Positions 1 to 7,773 of a stretch of DNA of 64,000 nucleotides are shown here, piece by piece. The notes under the pieces were generated by a model. It worked only from the letters and a program-made list of their open reading frames with translations. It was not told the origin of the DNA and ran no database searches. Made by a program: the position numbers and the translations under genes. The DNA comes from Streptomyces roseus (lineage in GTDB: Bacteria > Actinomycetota > Actinomycetes > Streptomycetales > Streptomycetaceae). How positions within the stretch are numbered: the stretch's first letter is position 1; every line of letters starts with the position of its first letter. The stretch is from assembly GCF_001044425.1 (NCBI RefSeq), contig NZ_LFML01000018.1:1-64000 (forward strand). Direction: 5' to 3'.

Positions 1-60
1 TGGCACAACCGGCACACGGGAACACCCACCACCCGCTCGCTGATCGCCTACGACCACTGA
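1..60 (+). CDS. C-terminal end of an unidentified gene (partial)
   Basis: The first 20 codons are open in frame 1 and end at a TGA at 58-60, giving a tail that reads ...TPTTRSLIAYDH. A strong hairpin lies about 70 bases further on, which fits a real gene end. Only 19 residues are visible, so no family can be assigned. The frame could also be open by chance. Confidence 0.35.
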   Translation, partial: WHNRHTGTPTTRSLIAYDH

Positions 61-131
61 CCCGAGCACTTCGGACTTACTCGTCTAGAGGTATCCGAGG
101 GCCACGGCCGCCCGCCCGCGCGGCGGCCCGG

Positions 132-165
132 GGCGTCCGGTACGGCGAGGGCCGCACCGGACGCC
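132..165. terminator. Hairpin between convergent genes
   Basis: Perfect 10-bp arms GGCGTCCGGT (132-141) and ACCGGACGCC (156-165). The loop can fold further through a CGGC/GCCG pair. It lies between the partial rightward gene and the leftward panD group, so it could stop transcription from both sides. There is no T-tract. Confidence 0.5.
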
Positions 166-195
166 ACGGGTCGGGCGGGACTTCGCGGACACTCC

Positions 196-408
196 CTAGC
201 TTCGGCTCAGGGGTCCGGGCTGCGGGATCGGCGCAGGTCCAGGCGGCGGCGGGATCGGATCAGGCTCGGGCACCGGCCCCGGTACGGGCGGCGCCGGCCG
301 CGGAATCGGCTCGGGATCCGGGAAGGGACCGGGGCCGGGAGCGGGCGGTGGCGGGACCGGATCCGGCTCGGGCACGGGCGGCTCGGTCATCTCTGCGTTT
401 CGTACCAT
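196..408 (-). CDS. Small proline-rich protein
   Basis: A 70-residue protein with a short polar head (MVRNAEMTEPPVPEP) followed by P-x-P, PDP and PPPP repeats to the end. No catalytic motif, signal peptide or membrane segment is present. The ATG at 408 was chosen over an upstream in-frame start at 489 because GGTGGGAGG stands at proper spacing before it. The gene follows the racemase-like gene by 77 bases on the same strand and probably shares its transcript. Such sequences are usually extended and may act as linkers or ligands for proline-binding domains, but no function can be assigned. The repetitive composition makes even the coding call moderately uncertain. Confidence 0.5.
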   Translation of the reverse strand: MVRNAEMTEPPVPEPDPVPPPPAPGPGPFPDPEPIPRPAPPVPGPVPEPDPIPPPPGPAPIPQPGPLSRS

Positions 409-485
409 GCCTCCCACCTTCCCCGCATCCGCCCGGGTACGCCCCCCGGTCCACCCCGTGCGGGGGCCGGTCGACGCCCCCGGGG

Positions 486-1133
486 TCACGGACGAACGGT
501 GCCCTGCCGGGCCGCGTGGACGGCCGCGGCCAGGCCGTGGGGCGGGCTGGCCAGGAGGGGGGTGGACGTCCTGGTCAGGAGGGCGGCACCGGCCATCGAG
601 GCCTGGGCCAGGACCATGACGTCGGCCTCCGTGACGCTGTCCGCCGCCGCGGCCACCAGGGCGAGGTAGCCCTCCGTGTCGCCGGCCTCGAAGCGGGACC
701 AGGCCTCCGCGATCAGGTGCGTGGTGACCGACACCGGGCGGCCGGCCCGGTCGGCCTCCTCCCCCAGCAGGGCGACCGTCGGGGCCAGCGTGGACTCCAC
801 GGTGGCGAGCACCGCGATGCGCGGGCCCGTACGGACGGCCAGCGCGGCCATCGGCCGGTCCACCCGCAGGATGGGGACGCCGAGCTCCGGGGCCAGGGAC
901 TCCGCGACGGCGCCGATGGTGGAGCAGGTCACGAGGACCGGGCCGACGGAGCCGGCCAGCAGGGCCCGAAGCCCCGGAGCCGCCGCGTCCGGGCCCTGGG
1001 CACGGGCCCGGTCGAGCAGCTCCGGCGCCACGAGGTGGCGCAGTACGGCCTCGGGGTGGTCCCGGTCCCGCAGCGCGTCGAACACCGGCACGTGGACCGG
1101 CGAGGTGTGCAGGAGGGTCAGGCGCGTCACCAC
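486..1133 (-). CDS. Aspartate/glutamate racemase-family protein
   Basis: A 215-residue protein of the Asp/Glu/hydantoin racemase superfamily, recognised by the N-terminal strand ending in LLHTSPVHVPVFDAL, the VTCSTIG loop that carries the first catalytic cysteine (about residue 69), and the VLAQASM loop near residue 175. True two-base racemases have a second cysteine in that last loop. Here it is Ala-Gln-Ala-Ser-Met, as in one-cysteine relatives such as decarboxylases and isomerases, so racemase activity should not be assumed. A second GTG at 1130 overlaps the stop of the GNAT gene as GTGA and may be the true, coupled start. It is third in the panD operon. Confidence 0.8.
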   Translation of the reverse strand: MVTRLTLLHTSPVHVPVFDALRDRDHPEAVLRHLVAPELLDRARAQGPDAAAPGLRALLAGSVGPVLVTCSTIGAVAESLAPELGVPILRVDRPMAALAVRTGPRIAVLATVESTLAPTVALLGEEADRAGRPVSVTTHLIAEAWSRFEAGDTEGYLALVAAAADSVTEADVMVLAQASMAGAALLTRTSTPLLASPPHGLAAAVHAARQGTVRP

Positions 1134-1486
1134 AGGTCGGGGCTGGCCGCCAGCTGGGCCTTGGCCGCCTCGACCACCTCGGCCGGCGCCTCGGGCGCCG
1201 GCTCGGGGTGGCGGCCGGCCCAGGCGGCCGCGTACGGGCAGAGCGGAACCACGGGTACCCCCTCGGCGGCGGCGATCCCGTAGAAGGACTTCACCAGGTC
1301 CCCGGCGATGCGCCGCCCCTCGTGCCCTGGCTCGACGACGGTGTGCACCGCCACGAGCGCGTGGGGCCGCGCGTCGAGCACGAAGTACGCGATGAGCCCG
1401 ACCACCTCACCGGCCTCTACGGCGAGCAGCCGCCCCGCCTCGCGGTCGTCCTTGAACTCGATGGCCCCGGCCTCGGTCTGCGACAT
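1127..1486 (-). CDS. Small GNAT-like N-acetyltransferase
   Basis: A 119-residue protein of the short GNAT type (COG2388-like). It has a beta strand GEVVGLIAYFVLD, then VAVHTVVEPGHEGRRIAGDLVKSF, where the H-E-G-R-R-I-A-G stretch matches the pyrophosphate-binding loop (Q/R-x-x-G-x-G/A) for acetyl-CoA, and a CPYAAAW element typical of this subgroup. The acceptor is unknown. It lies 17 bases after panD with GGGGAG before its ATG and overlaps the racemase-like gene, so the three are one transcription unit. Confidence 0.8.
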   Translation of the reverse strand: MSQTEAGAIEFKDDREAGRLLAVEAGEVVGLIAYFVLDARPHALVAVHTVVEPGHEGRRIAGDLVKSFYGIAAAEGVPVVPLCPYAAAWAGRHPEPAPEAPAEVVEAAKAQLAASPDLW

Positions 1487-1503
1487 GGTCCCCGGCTCCC
1501 CTG

Positions 1504-1923
1504 TCAGACAGCCACCGCGTGGGGGCTGCGCTCCTGGTCCGTTCCCGGTACCGGGGCGGACGGATCCGCGCCCAGTTCGATGATGCGGTTGTCGGCGTCG
1601 ACGTGGACGACGCGCGGCTTCAACGCCCGGGCCTCGGCGTCCTCGACCTGGGCGTAGCTGATGAGGATGACGAGGTCCCCGGGGTGCACGAGATGTGCGG
1701 CGGCGCCGTTGATCCCGATGACCCCGGAACCGCGCTCGCCTTCGATGACGTAGGTCTCCAGGCGCGCCCCGTTGGTGATGTCAACGATGTGGACGAGCTC
1801 CCCGGGCAGCAGATCCGCCGCGTCGAGCAGATCGGCGTCGACGGTCACGGACCCGACGTAATGCAGATCGGCCTGGGTGACGGTGGCCCGGTGGATCTTG
1901 GACTTGAACATGGTGCGCAGCAT
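1504..1923 (-). CDS. panD: Aspartate 1-decarboxylase
   Basis: PanD converts L-aspartate to beta-alanine for pantothenate and coenzyme A synthesis. The 139-residue proenzyme cleaves itself between Gly24 and Ser25 (HYVGSVTVD here) to form the pyruvoyl cofactor. The family landmarks [27 protein letters not shown] and [17 protein letters not shown] are all present. Length is normal, with a C-terminal tail slightly longer than in E. coli. The ATG at 1923 has AGGAG eight bases upstream. It is the first gene of a leftward operon with a GNAT protein and a racemase-like protein. Other pantothenate genes are not in the window. Confidence 0.96.
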   Translation of the reverse strand: MLRTMFKSKIHRATVTQADLHYVGSVTVDADLLDAADLLPGELVHIVDITNGARLETYVIEGERGSGVIGINGAAAHLVHPGDLVILISYAQVEDAEARALKPRVVHVDADNRIIELGADPSAPVPGTDQERSPHAVAV

Positions 1924-2387
1924 GTCGAACTCCTGTAAGACGGCTCCCTGCCGGCTTTCTGCAGGTCAAGGGCGTCCTGCACTCTACACCGGCGAGGCGT
2001 CGGATTCGGAGGGCTCAAGGAAAATCGACTGCCTCGAACGAGAAGGCTCCTGGCCTGCACATCCGCGGGACCGGGCTGTCATGGCCCTGCCGTCCGGGCG
2101 CCCCTTCGGACAGGCCGTTCGGAGTGTGGGGAGGCACCGATGCCGACCACATCGGTCCGCCCAGCGCGTGCTTGCACGCAGGGCAGGGTGGGGCGGGTGT
2201 CGAATCCACTGAACCTGCCCAGCCTGAAGGTGAGAACCGTCACGCCGAGGCAGATCTCGGCCCGGTCCGCCCATTTGCGGGTGGCAGGGCAGGCCATGAG
2301 CAGTCCTCGCGTTGCCGCCATGTGCAGCCATGAGCACCGTCCACGTGCAGCTCATGCGGCCGCAGCGATCGGCCGGCGCGGGTCCGG
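1924..2387. other. 464-base gap without a confident gene
   Basis: This stretch separates the 3' end of the acyltransferase gene from the panD start and must hold the panD promoter, but I see no clear -35/-10 pair. A leftward open frame at 2015-2209 contains a CPAC pair. It lacks a ribosome site and any family resemblance, so I do not call it a gene. Confidence 0.4.
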
Positions 2388-3656
2388 TCAGTCGGCGGCT
2401 CGGCGGCGGCCCCGGCGGCGGGGGTACGGCACGAGGCGCGGCGGGCGTCGGGCAGCCACGTCCTCGACCCAGCCGAAGGCCAGTACCAGCAGCCCGAGCA
2501 GCGGGATCGCCACCGCCAGCGTGAACCACTGGCTGGTCAGCAGCCATTGGAGGTGGTGGTAGAAGAAGGGGACGCTCCACAACGGGTCGATCAGCGGGAC
2601 GGCGACCACCAGGGCCGCCTGGTGCCAGAGGTAGACGCTGACGGCGCGTGCGTTGAGCAGGCTGATCAGGCCGTTCCAGCGTTCCAGCGGCTTGGGCCAC
2701 CGCTCCCAGGACGGGGCGGCGTGGAGCAGGATGGCGACGAAACCGAAGGACCACAAGGCCTGGGCGATCGGCCAGGCTTCGATGTCCGTCGTCACGGTCG
2801 GATCGACCGGACGGGTCTGCAGGTACCAGAAGCCGGCCACCATGATCAGCGGCGCGACGGACGGCAGCACGTACTGCGGGATCTTCTTGAGCAGGCCTTC
2901 CTGGTGGGCCATGCCGAGGATCCAGCAGGCGCCGAAGGTGGCGAAGTCGTTGGCGGTCTCCCAGACACGGCCATAGACGAAGTCCTGGTCGGCGAAGAAC
3001 ACGTTCCGGACGACGACCATCACCAGCGGAGCGGACAGCGTCACCACCGGAAAGCGCCGCAGGGCCCGCAGCAGCAGCGGGGAGAGCAGGACGTACCAGA
3101 GGTAGGCCCGCAGGTACCAGAGCGGGACGACGATCTGCGCGGCCCAGCCCGGTTCCACGTGGTGGAAGCCGGTCAGCCCTTCCGCGTACGGCGGTGTGCT
3201 CAGCGGCAGGATCCAGAAGGCCAGCTCGGACCACCACCAGATGGGGTGGCCGTCGGACCGGGGTCCCCAGCCGTCGAGGATCTGGAGGACGATCACGAGG
3301 GCGCCGAAGAGCCGCATCGGCGGCAGCAGCCGACGCAGCCGGCCGCGGATCACGCCGAGCGCGGGACGGCCGAGCGAGCGGGCCATCAGCGATCCGGCCA
3401 GGGCGAACATCACGCCCATCGACGGGAAGACGAGCGGCAGCCAGAACCAGCCGAAGTTGTGGTAGAGCACCACGCGGCCCAGTGCCAGAGCGCGCAGCAG
3501 GTCGAGGTAGCGGTCCCGGGCGCCCCCGCGCCCGGCCGGGGACGGCTCCGGCTCCGGCTCCGGCTCCTGCCACTGCGCCGCTTCGGCGCGCAGCGCGGCC
3601 GGGACCCTCAACTGCATGGTGTCCCGGGAACGGCCGGGGTCGAAGGATACGGTCAC
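2388..3656 (-). CDS. Membrane acyltransferase of the exopolysaccharide operon
   Basis: A 422-residue integral membrane protein of the acyltransferase-3 type (PF01757-like). A polar N-terminus with a Glu-Pro run (EPEPEPEP) is followed by RDRYLDLLRALALGRVVLYH, the usual first membrane helix with its Arg and His, and then about ten hydrophobic segments. Such proteins add acetyl or succinyl groups to extracytoplasmic sugars. The GTG at 3656 is used because it overlaps the stop of the preceding glycosyltransferase gene as GTGA. That coupling suggests it modifies the polymer made by the neighbour. The open frame continues upstream inside the neighbouring gene, but that part is not coding. Confidence 0.88.
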   Translation of the reverse strand: MTVSFDPGRSRDTMQLRVPAALRAEAAQWQEPEPEPEPSPAGRGGARDRYLDLLRALALGRVVLYHNFGWFWLPLVFPSMGVMFALAGSLMARSLGRPALGVIRGRLRRLLPPMRLFGALVIVLQILDGWGPRSDGHPIWWWSELAFWILPLSTPPYAEGLTGFHHVEPGWAAQIVVPLWYLRAYLWYVLLSPLLLRALRRFPVVTLSAPLVMVVVRNVFFADQDFVYGRVWETANDFATFGACWILGMAHQEGLLKKIPQYVLPSVAPLIMVAGFWYLQTRPVDPTVTTDIEAWPIAQALWSFGFVAILLHAAPSWERWPKPLERWNGLISLLNARAVSVYLWHQAALVVAVPLIDPLWSVPFFYHHLQWLLTSQWFTLAVAIPLLGLLVLAFGWVEDVAARRPPRLVPYPRRRGRRRAAD

Positions 3657-5809
3657 GGTGCGGCCTCCAGCGGTACGCCGACCTCGCCGGTGCGCCGGAG
3701 CTTCTGCCAGCGCAGTCGGCCGCCGGTCATCGCCGTGATCGCGGACTGCAGCAGGACGATGTACATCAGCTGCCGGTAGACCAGTTGCTGGATCGGCAGG
3801 CTGATCAGGTGCCACGGCTTCTCGCGGTCGAGCCGGAAGGCGTACCAGGACAGTGCTGCCTGGAGCAGGATGAAGCCGCCCCAGCTGGTGAGCGTGACCG
3901 GAGCGTCCCCGAACAGCACGCCGTACAGCAGGAACAGGTCGACCAGCGGCGCCAGCAGCGGGGCGATCACGCCGAACAGGACGATGAGCGGCAGTCCGAG
4001 CCGGCCGAAGCGCCCGGCCGGGCCGCGGGCGGTCACGGCGCGCCGGTGCTTCCACATCGCCTGCATGCTGCCGTAGCTCCAGCGGTACCGCTGGGACCAG
4101 AGCTGCTGCAGGCTGGCGGGCGCCTCGGTCCAGGCACGGGCGTGTTCGGCGTAGACGATCCGCCAGCCGTCGCACAGTACCGCGATGGTGATGTCGGTGT
4201 CCTCGGCGAGGGTCTCGTCGCTCATTCCGCCGACCCGCCGCAGGGCTTCCTTGCGGAACGCGCCGACGGCGCCGGGGATGGTCGGGATGACGCCCAGCAT
4301 GTCGTACATCCGGCGGTCGAGGTTGTGCCCGAGGACGTACTCGATGTGCTGCCAGGCCCCGATCAGGCTCTCGCGGTTGCCGACCTTGGCGTTGCCCGCG
4401 ACCGCTCCGATCGACGGATCACCGAAGGGCTGGACCAGCTCGCGCACGGTGGACGGCTCGAAGACGGTGTCGCCGTCCATCATCACGATGATGTCGTACG
4501 AGGCGGCCGCTATGCCGGTGTTGAGCGCGCTGGACTTGCCTCCGTTGACCTGGCGGATCAGCCGGACGAACGGCAGGTCCATCTCCTCGACGATGTCCGC
4601 GGTGCCGTCCGTGGAGCCGTCGTCGATGACGATCACCTCGATCGGATGCTCACCGGCCGCCAGGGAGTGGAGGGTGTTGGCTATGCACTCGCGTTCGTTG
4701 TAGGCCGGGACGAGCACGGTGACCGGCGCGGTGACCGGCGGTCCCCAGGCGTCCCGTCGTGTGGAGCGCCGGGCGTGGATCGGCGCGAGGACGAGCATCA
4801 GCGCGAACCGTCCGAAGTTGAGGAAGCCGACGAGCGCCAGCAGCCCGACCAGCACCGGCAGGGTGTGCACGGCGACCTGGGTGGCCCAGATGAACCCCTT
4901 GCCTGCCCACAGCTGGAAACCGTGCACCGGAACGGTCGCGCCGGAGGCGCCGAGCGCCTGGGAAATGGTGGTGAAGCGGTAGCCCTGGGCCTGCAGTCTG
5001 TCGGTGATCTGCACGAGCGCGGCGACGGTCTGGGTACGGTCGCCACCCGCGTCGTGCAGCAGGATCAGCGCGCCCGCCCCGGGCTTGGCCGGCATCGCCG
5101 CCTTGACGATCTCGTTCACGCCGGGGCGCTTCCAGTCGTCCGTGTCGCAGTCGATGAACGCGGTGAGGTAGCCGCGCGCCCCCACGTACTTGATCACCGG
5201 GTAGTTCCAGTCGTCCATCGCGGAGGCGTCGGAGGAGTACGGCGGCCGGAACAACGCGCTGTGGACGCCCGCCACGCCGGCCAGCGCCAGCTGCGTCTGC
5301 GCCAGCTCCCAGCTGGTGCGGGCGTGGGACTGGTAGGCCAGGTCGGGGTGGGTGAAGGTGTGCACGCCGAGTTCGTGGCCGCCCGCGACGATCTGCCGGA
5401 TCAGCCCCGGGTTGCGCGTGGTCATCGCGCCGGTCACGAAGAAGTCCGCGTGGATGTCGCGGGCCGCGAGCACCTCGAGGATCTTCGGAGTCCACTGGGG
5501 CGAGGGGCCGTCGTCGAAGCTCAGAACGGCGGTGCGGTCGGGGATGTGGTAGCTGACGGGGTGCTCGTTCCTGGCACCGCGGGCGTCGATGACCGGGCCG
5601 CCCTTGAGCAGTTCGGTCGGCACGGTCGTCTTGTCCACCGAGATCGCTATGCGGGAGTCGTGGAAGGCCTCGTTGGTGGCGAGGCCCCGCAGGACGAGCA
5701 GGGCGAGCAGGCAGGCCAGCAGGGACAGCGGCATGAAGAAGCGCAGCGGCGGCGCGGCCAGTCGGCGCGGCCTCAGCAGGGACTGCCGGCGGCGCTGGTG
5801 GCGGGACAA
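3653..5809 (-). CDS. Bifunctional polysaccharide deacetylase / family 2 glycosyltransferase
   Basis: A 718-residue fusion. Residues 25-43 form a membrane anchor. Residues 90-290 are a NodB-type deacetylase with SFDDGPS (Asp99/Asp100), metal-binding His150 and His154 in HTFTHPD, and the RPPY motif. Two hydrophobic segments (about 308-345) lead to a GT2 domain with DDGS (396), the DGD triad (445), ED (536) and QRYRW (573-577), the signature of processive beta-glycan synthases. Further C-terminal membrane helices follow. This is the architecture of Streptomyces MatB-type enzymes linked to poly-N-acetylglucosamine and mycelial aggregation, so the likely product is a surface glucosamine polymer deacetylated outside the cell. 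The start is TTG at 5809 with AGGAG upstream. Confidence 0.93.
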   Translation of the reverse strand: MSRHQRRRQSLLRPRRLAAPPLRFFMPLSLLACLLALLVLRGLATNEAFHDSRIAISVDKTTVPTELLKGGPVIDARGARNEHPVSYHIPDRTAVLSFDDGPSPQWTPKILEVLAARDIHADFFVTGAMTTRNPGLIRQIVAGGHELGVHTFTHPDLAYQSHARTSWELAQTQLALAGVAGVHSALFRPPYSSDASAMDDWNYPVIKYVGARGYLTAFIDCDTDDWKRPGVNEIVKAAMPAKPGAGALILLHDAGGDRTQTVAALVQITDRLQAQGYRFTTISQALGASGATVPVHGFQLWAGKGFIWATQVAVHTLPVLVGLLALVGFLNFGRFALMLVLAPIHARRSTRRDAWGPPVTAPVTVLVPAYNERECIANTLHSLAAGEHPIEVIVIDDGSTDGTADIVEEMDLPFVRLIRQVNGGKSSALNTGIAAASYDIIVMMDGDTVFEPSTVRELVQPFGDPSIGAVAGNAKVGNRESLIGAWQHIEYVLGHNLDRRMYDMLGVIPTIPGAVGAFRKEALRRVGGMSDETLAEDTDITIAVLCDGWRIVYAEHARAWTEAPASLQQLWSQRYRWSYGSMQAMWKHRRAVTARGPAGRFGRLGLPLIVLFGVIAPLLAPLVDLFLLYGVLFGDAPVTLTSWGGFILLQAALSWYAFRLDREKPWHLISLPIQQLVYRQLMYIVLLQSAITAMTGGRLRWQKLRRTGEVGVPLEAAP

Positions 5810-5839
5810 GGGCGCTCCTGGAGACGGTGGTACTGGTGA

Positions 5840-6334
5840 TCAGGGCTGCTTCGACGGCCGGCCGGAAAGCTTCGCCCCGCGCTGCGCGGTGGCCCCGGGT
5901 TTCGGCGCGGTGGCGGCTGCCTTCGACGGGGCGGCCGCGGTCTTCGACGGGATGGCCGGGGCCTTGGAGGCCGAGGCCGTCCCCGGCCCCGCAGTGGCGG
6001 ACCGCGCGACCGCCCGGGGTGAGGACGGCGCGGAGATCACGGCCGACGGGGGCGAGGCGGTCGGCGGGGGTACCGCCGGCCGCGCGGGCTGCACGGGTAT
6101 GCCCATGGCCGGGGCGTCCGCCTGCACGCCGATCAGGCTGCTGCCCATGGCGACCGCCAAAATCGCGCCGATCACGGAGACGGGCCAGCCGAAGCCCCGC
6201 AGCAGACGGCCGCGCAGACCTGAGTGGTCGACGAACACCGGCACGGGGAGTGGTTCCTCGAAGGCCGGCTCGGACGTTCCGGCACGGGTCTGGTGTTCCG
6301 ATCCGCGCTGGACGGACGTGATGGCTGGGCGCAC
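5840..6334 (-). CDS. Small single-pass membrane protein with Pro/Ala/Ser-rich tail
   Basis: A 164-residue protein that opens the exopolysaccharide operon, 30 bases before the glycosyltransferase. A polar N-terminal part precedes one membrane helix (about residues 52-72, FGWPVSVIGAILAVAMG). A long low-complexity tail rich in Ala, Pro, Ser and Lys follows and is probably outside the cell. No family is recognised. Its position suggests an accessory of polymer synthesis or export. The start is uncertain: the GTG at 6334 lies in a 14-bp tandem duplication and has no clear ribosome site. Confidence 0.6.
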   Translation of the reverse strand: MRPAITSVQRGSEHQTRAGTSEPAFEEPLPVPVFVDHSGLRGRLLRGFGWPVSVIGAILAVAMGSSLIGVQADAPAMGIPVQPARPAVPPPTASPPSAVISAPSSPRAVARSATAGPGTASASKAPAIPSKTAAAPSKAAATAPKPGATAQRGAKLSGRPSKQP

Positions 6335-6349
6335 CTGGCTGGGCGCACC
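6322..6349. repeat. 14-bp tandem duplication at a gene start
   Basis: The unit TGGCTGGGCGCACC occurs twice in direct succession (6322-6335, 6336-6349) across the 5' end of the leftward small membrane-protein gene. It duplicates a possible GTG start at 6334 and 6348. Because 14 is not a multiple of three, the two starts are in different frames. Confidence 0.85.
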
Positions 6350-6685
6350 TTGCGAGGCCTTTCATTGCAGGGTACGGAGACCGCGCGATCGCAGGGCGAA
6401 CGCCAGTCCACCGGATCGGAGCCACTCGGGTCCGATGCCGGCATATGACCTGATCCACCCGGGGCCTGTGATCAGATCGAAACGGAATATGTTGTACCGG
6501 TTAGTAGGTTCGGCCCCATCGCCGGGCTCCGACGGCGCCGACCCGCACCGCCGCACGTGGCCGCCCGAGCGGTCGTCGGCACCACCGATGCGCGCCTTAG
6601 GATGACGCCCTCATCGGTTCGGCCGGTGACGATCCCCCTGCCGAGGGCGCGTCCAGGTACCGCCCCTACGCCCCGAGGAGCCCGT
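6350..6685. promoter_or_regulatory. Divergent intergenic region between the polymer operon and the GH16-like gene
   Basis: About 340 bases between divergent genes must contain both promoters. The stretch around 6470-6510 is distinctly AT-richer (GATCGAAACGGAATATG) than the surroundings, which is where promoter elements would be expected. I cannot assign exact -35 and -10 boxes. Confidence 0.35.
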
Positions 6686-7621
6686 GTGAGCCAGCCCCGC
6701 CGCACCCCCCGCCGCAGCTGGACCGCGCTCACGCTGCCCGCACTCCTGTGCCTGCTCGCCGCGTGTTCCGGTGGGCCGGGCAACGACGACGCCGCGCCCG
6801 CCCCCAGCGCATCGCCGACTCAGTCCGGTCCGCCGGGAACCCTGTTCGACAGTTTCCACTACAGCGGCCCTGACGACCCCGCACTCGCCGCCCACGGCTG
6901 GGAGGTGCGTACCGGCGCGGGTGGCCCCGGAATCCAGGACAGCTGGTCAGCCGCCGGCGCCGGATTCCTCTCCCACGCGACCGCCCAGGGGGGCAAGGTG
7001 CTGCGCCTGCAGGCCTCCACCGACGGCACGAAGCAGGGCACCAGGCAGGTCGAGGTGCAGGGCACCGGCAAGAACCTCTTCACGGGGACGTTCGCCGCCC
7101 GGGTCCACTTCAGCGACAAGCCCGCGACAGGCCGCAACGGCGACCATGTCGTCCAGGCCTTCTTCCCGATCTCCCCCTCGGACAGCTCGGCCGACTACAG
7201 CGAGCTCGACTTCGAGTACCTGCCGAACGGCGGCTGGGGTACGGCGGGTCCGCGCCTCGACACCGTCAGCTGGTACCGGGCCGATCCGCCGGACCGGGTC
7301 AATCACACGCTCAAGCAGCACGCCGAGGGCTGGCACGTCCTGGTGGTCACCGCCATGAACGGAACGGTCACCTACTCCCTCGACGGCAAGGAACTGTTCA
7401 CCAGCTCCGGCAAGTACGTCCCGCGCGAGAAGATGGACGTCCACTTCAGCAACTGGTTCGTCGACACCCCCGGCTCCGGCGCTGCGCGCACCTGGGACAT
7501 GAAGGTGAACTGGGTCTACTACAAGGCCGGCGAGGTGGTCTCTCCGGCGGATGTCCAAAAGGCGGTGGACGCCTTCTACAGCGCGGGCACCACGTACGTC
7601 GACACCGTGCCGAAGGCCTGA
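6686..7621 (+). CDS. Lipoprotein with a GH16-like beta-glucanase fold
   Basis: A 311-residue secreted lipoprotein. The signal peptide ends in LLAAC with the lipidated cysteine at 27, followed by a Pro/Ser/Ala linker. From about residue 50 the sequence fits a concanavalin-like GH16 fold. The key motif is ELDFE at 173-177, matching the E-x-D-x-E active site that supplies nucleophile and acid/base, and DVHFSNWF resembles the later inner strands. The GTG at 6686 was chosen for its GAGGAG; the in-frame ATG at 6557 would bury the signal peptide. It stands divergent to the polymer-synthesis operon, so its substrate may be that polymer or a host beta-glycan. Confidence 0.75.
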   Translation: MSQPRRTPRRSWTALTLPALLCLLAACSGGPGNDDAAPAPSASPTQSGPPGTLFDSFHYSGPDDPALAAHGWEVRTGAGGPGIQDSWSAAGAGFLSHATAQGGKVLRLQASTDGTKQGTRQVEVQGTGKNLFTGTFAARVHFSDKPATGRNGDHVVQAFFPISPSDSSADYSELDFEYLPNGGWGTAGPRLDTVSWYRADPPDRVNHTLKQHAEGWHVLVVTAMNGTVTYSLDGKELFTSSGKYVPREKMDVHFSNWFVDTPGSGAARTWDMKVNWVYYKAGEVVSPADVQKAVDAFYSAGTTYVDTVPKA

Positions 7622-7773
7622 ACGCGTGAAGGCCTGCACCGGATCGCGGGCTGCGGCACGGCAACCCGTCCGGGGGGCGGCCGGGATCGACCCAGGCTGC
7701 ACCTGTAGTGACTCAGAGCGATAATCGGAGCAGTACGCAGTGAGTCGTTCCGCGGATCGGGAAGTGGGGCGCA

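Noticed and set aside
1..60. Transposase end
   Set aside because: Nineteen residues are insufficient, and no inverted repeat or target duplication is visible.
2015..2209. 64-codon leftward frame with a CPAC pair upstream of the acyltransferase gene
   Set aside because: No ribosome site, no second metal-binding pair, and neighbouring frames are equally open.
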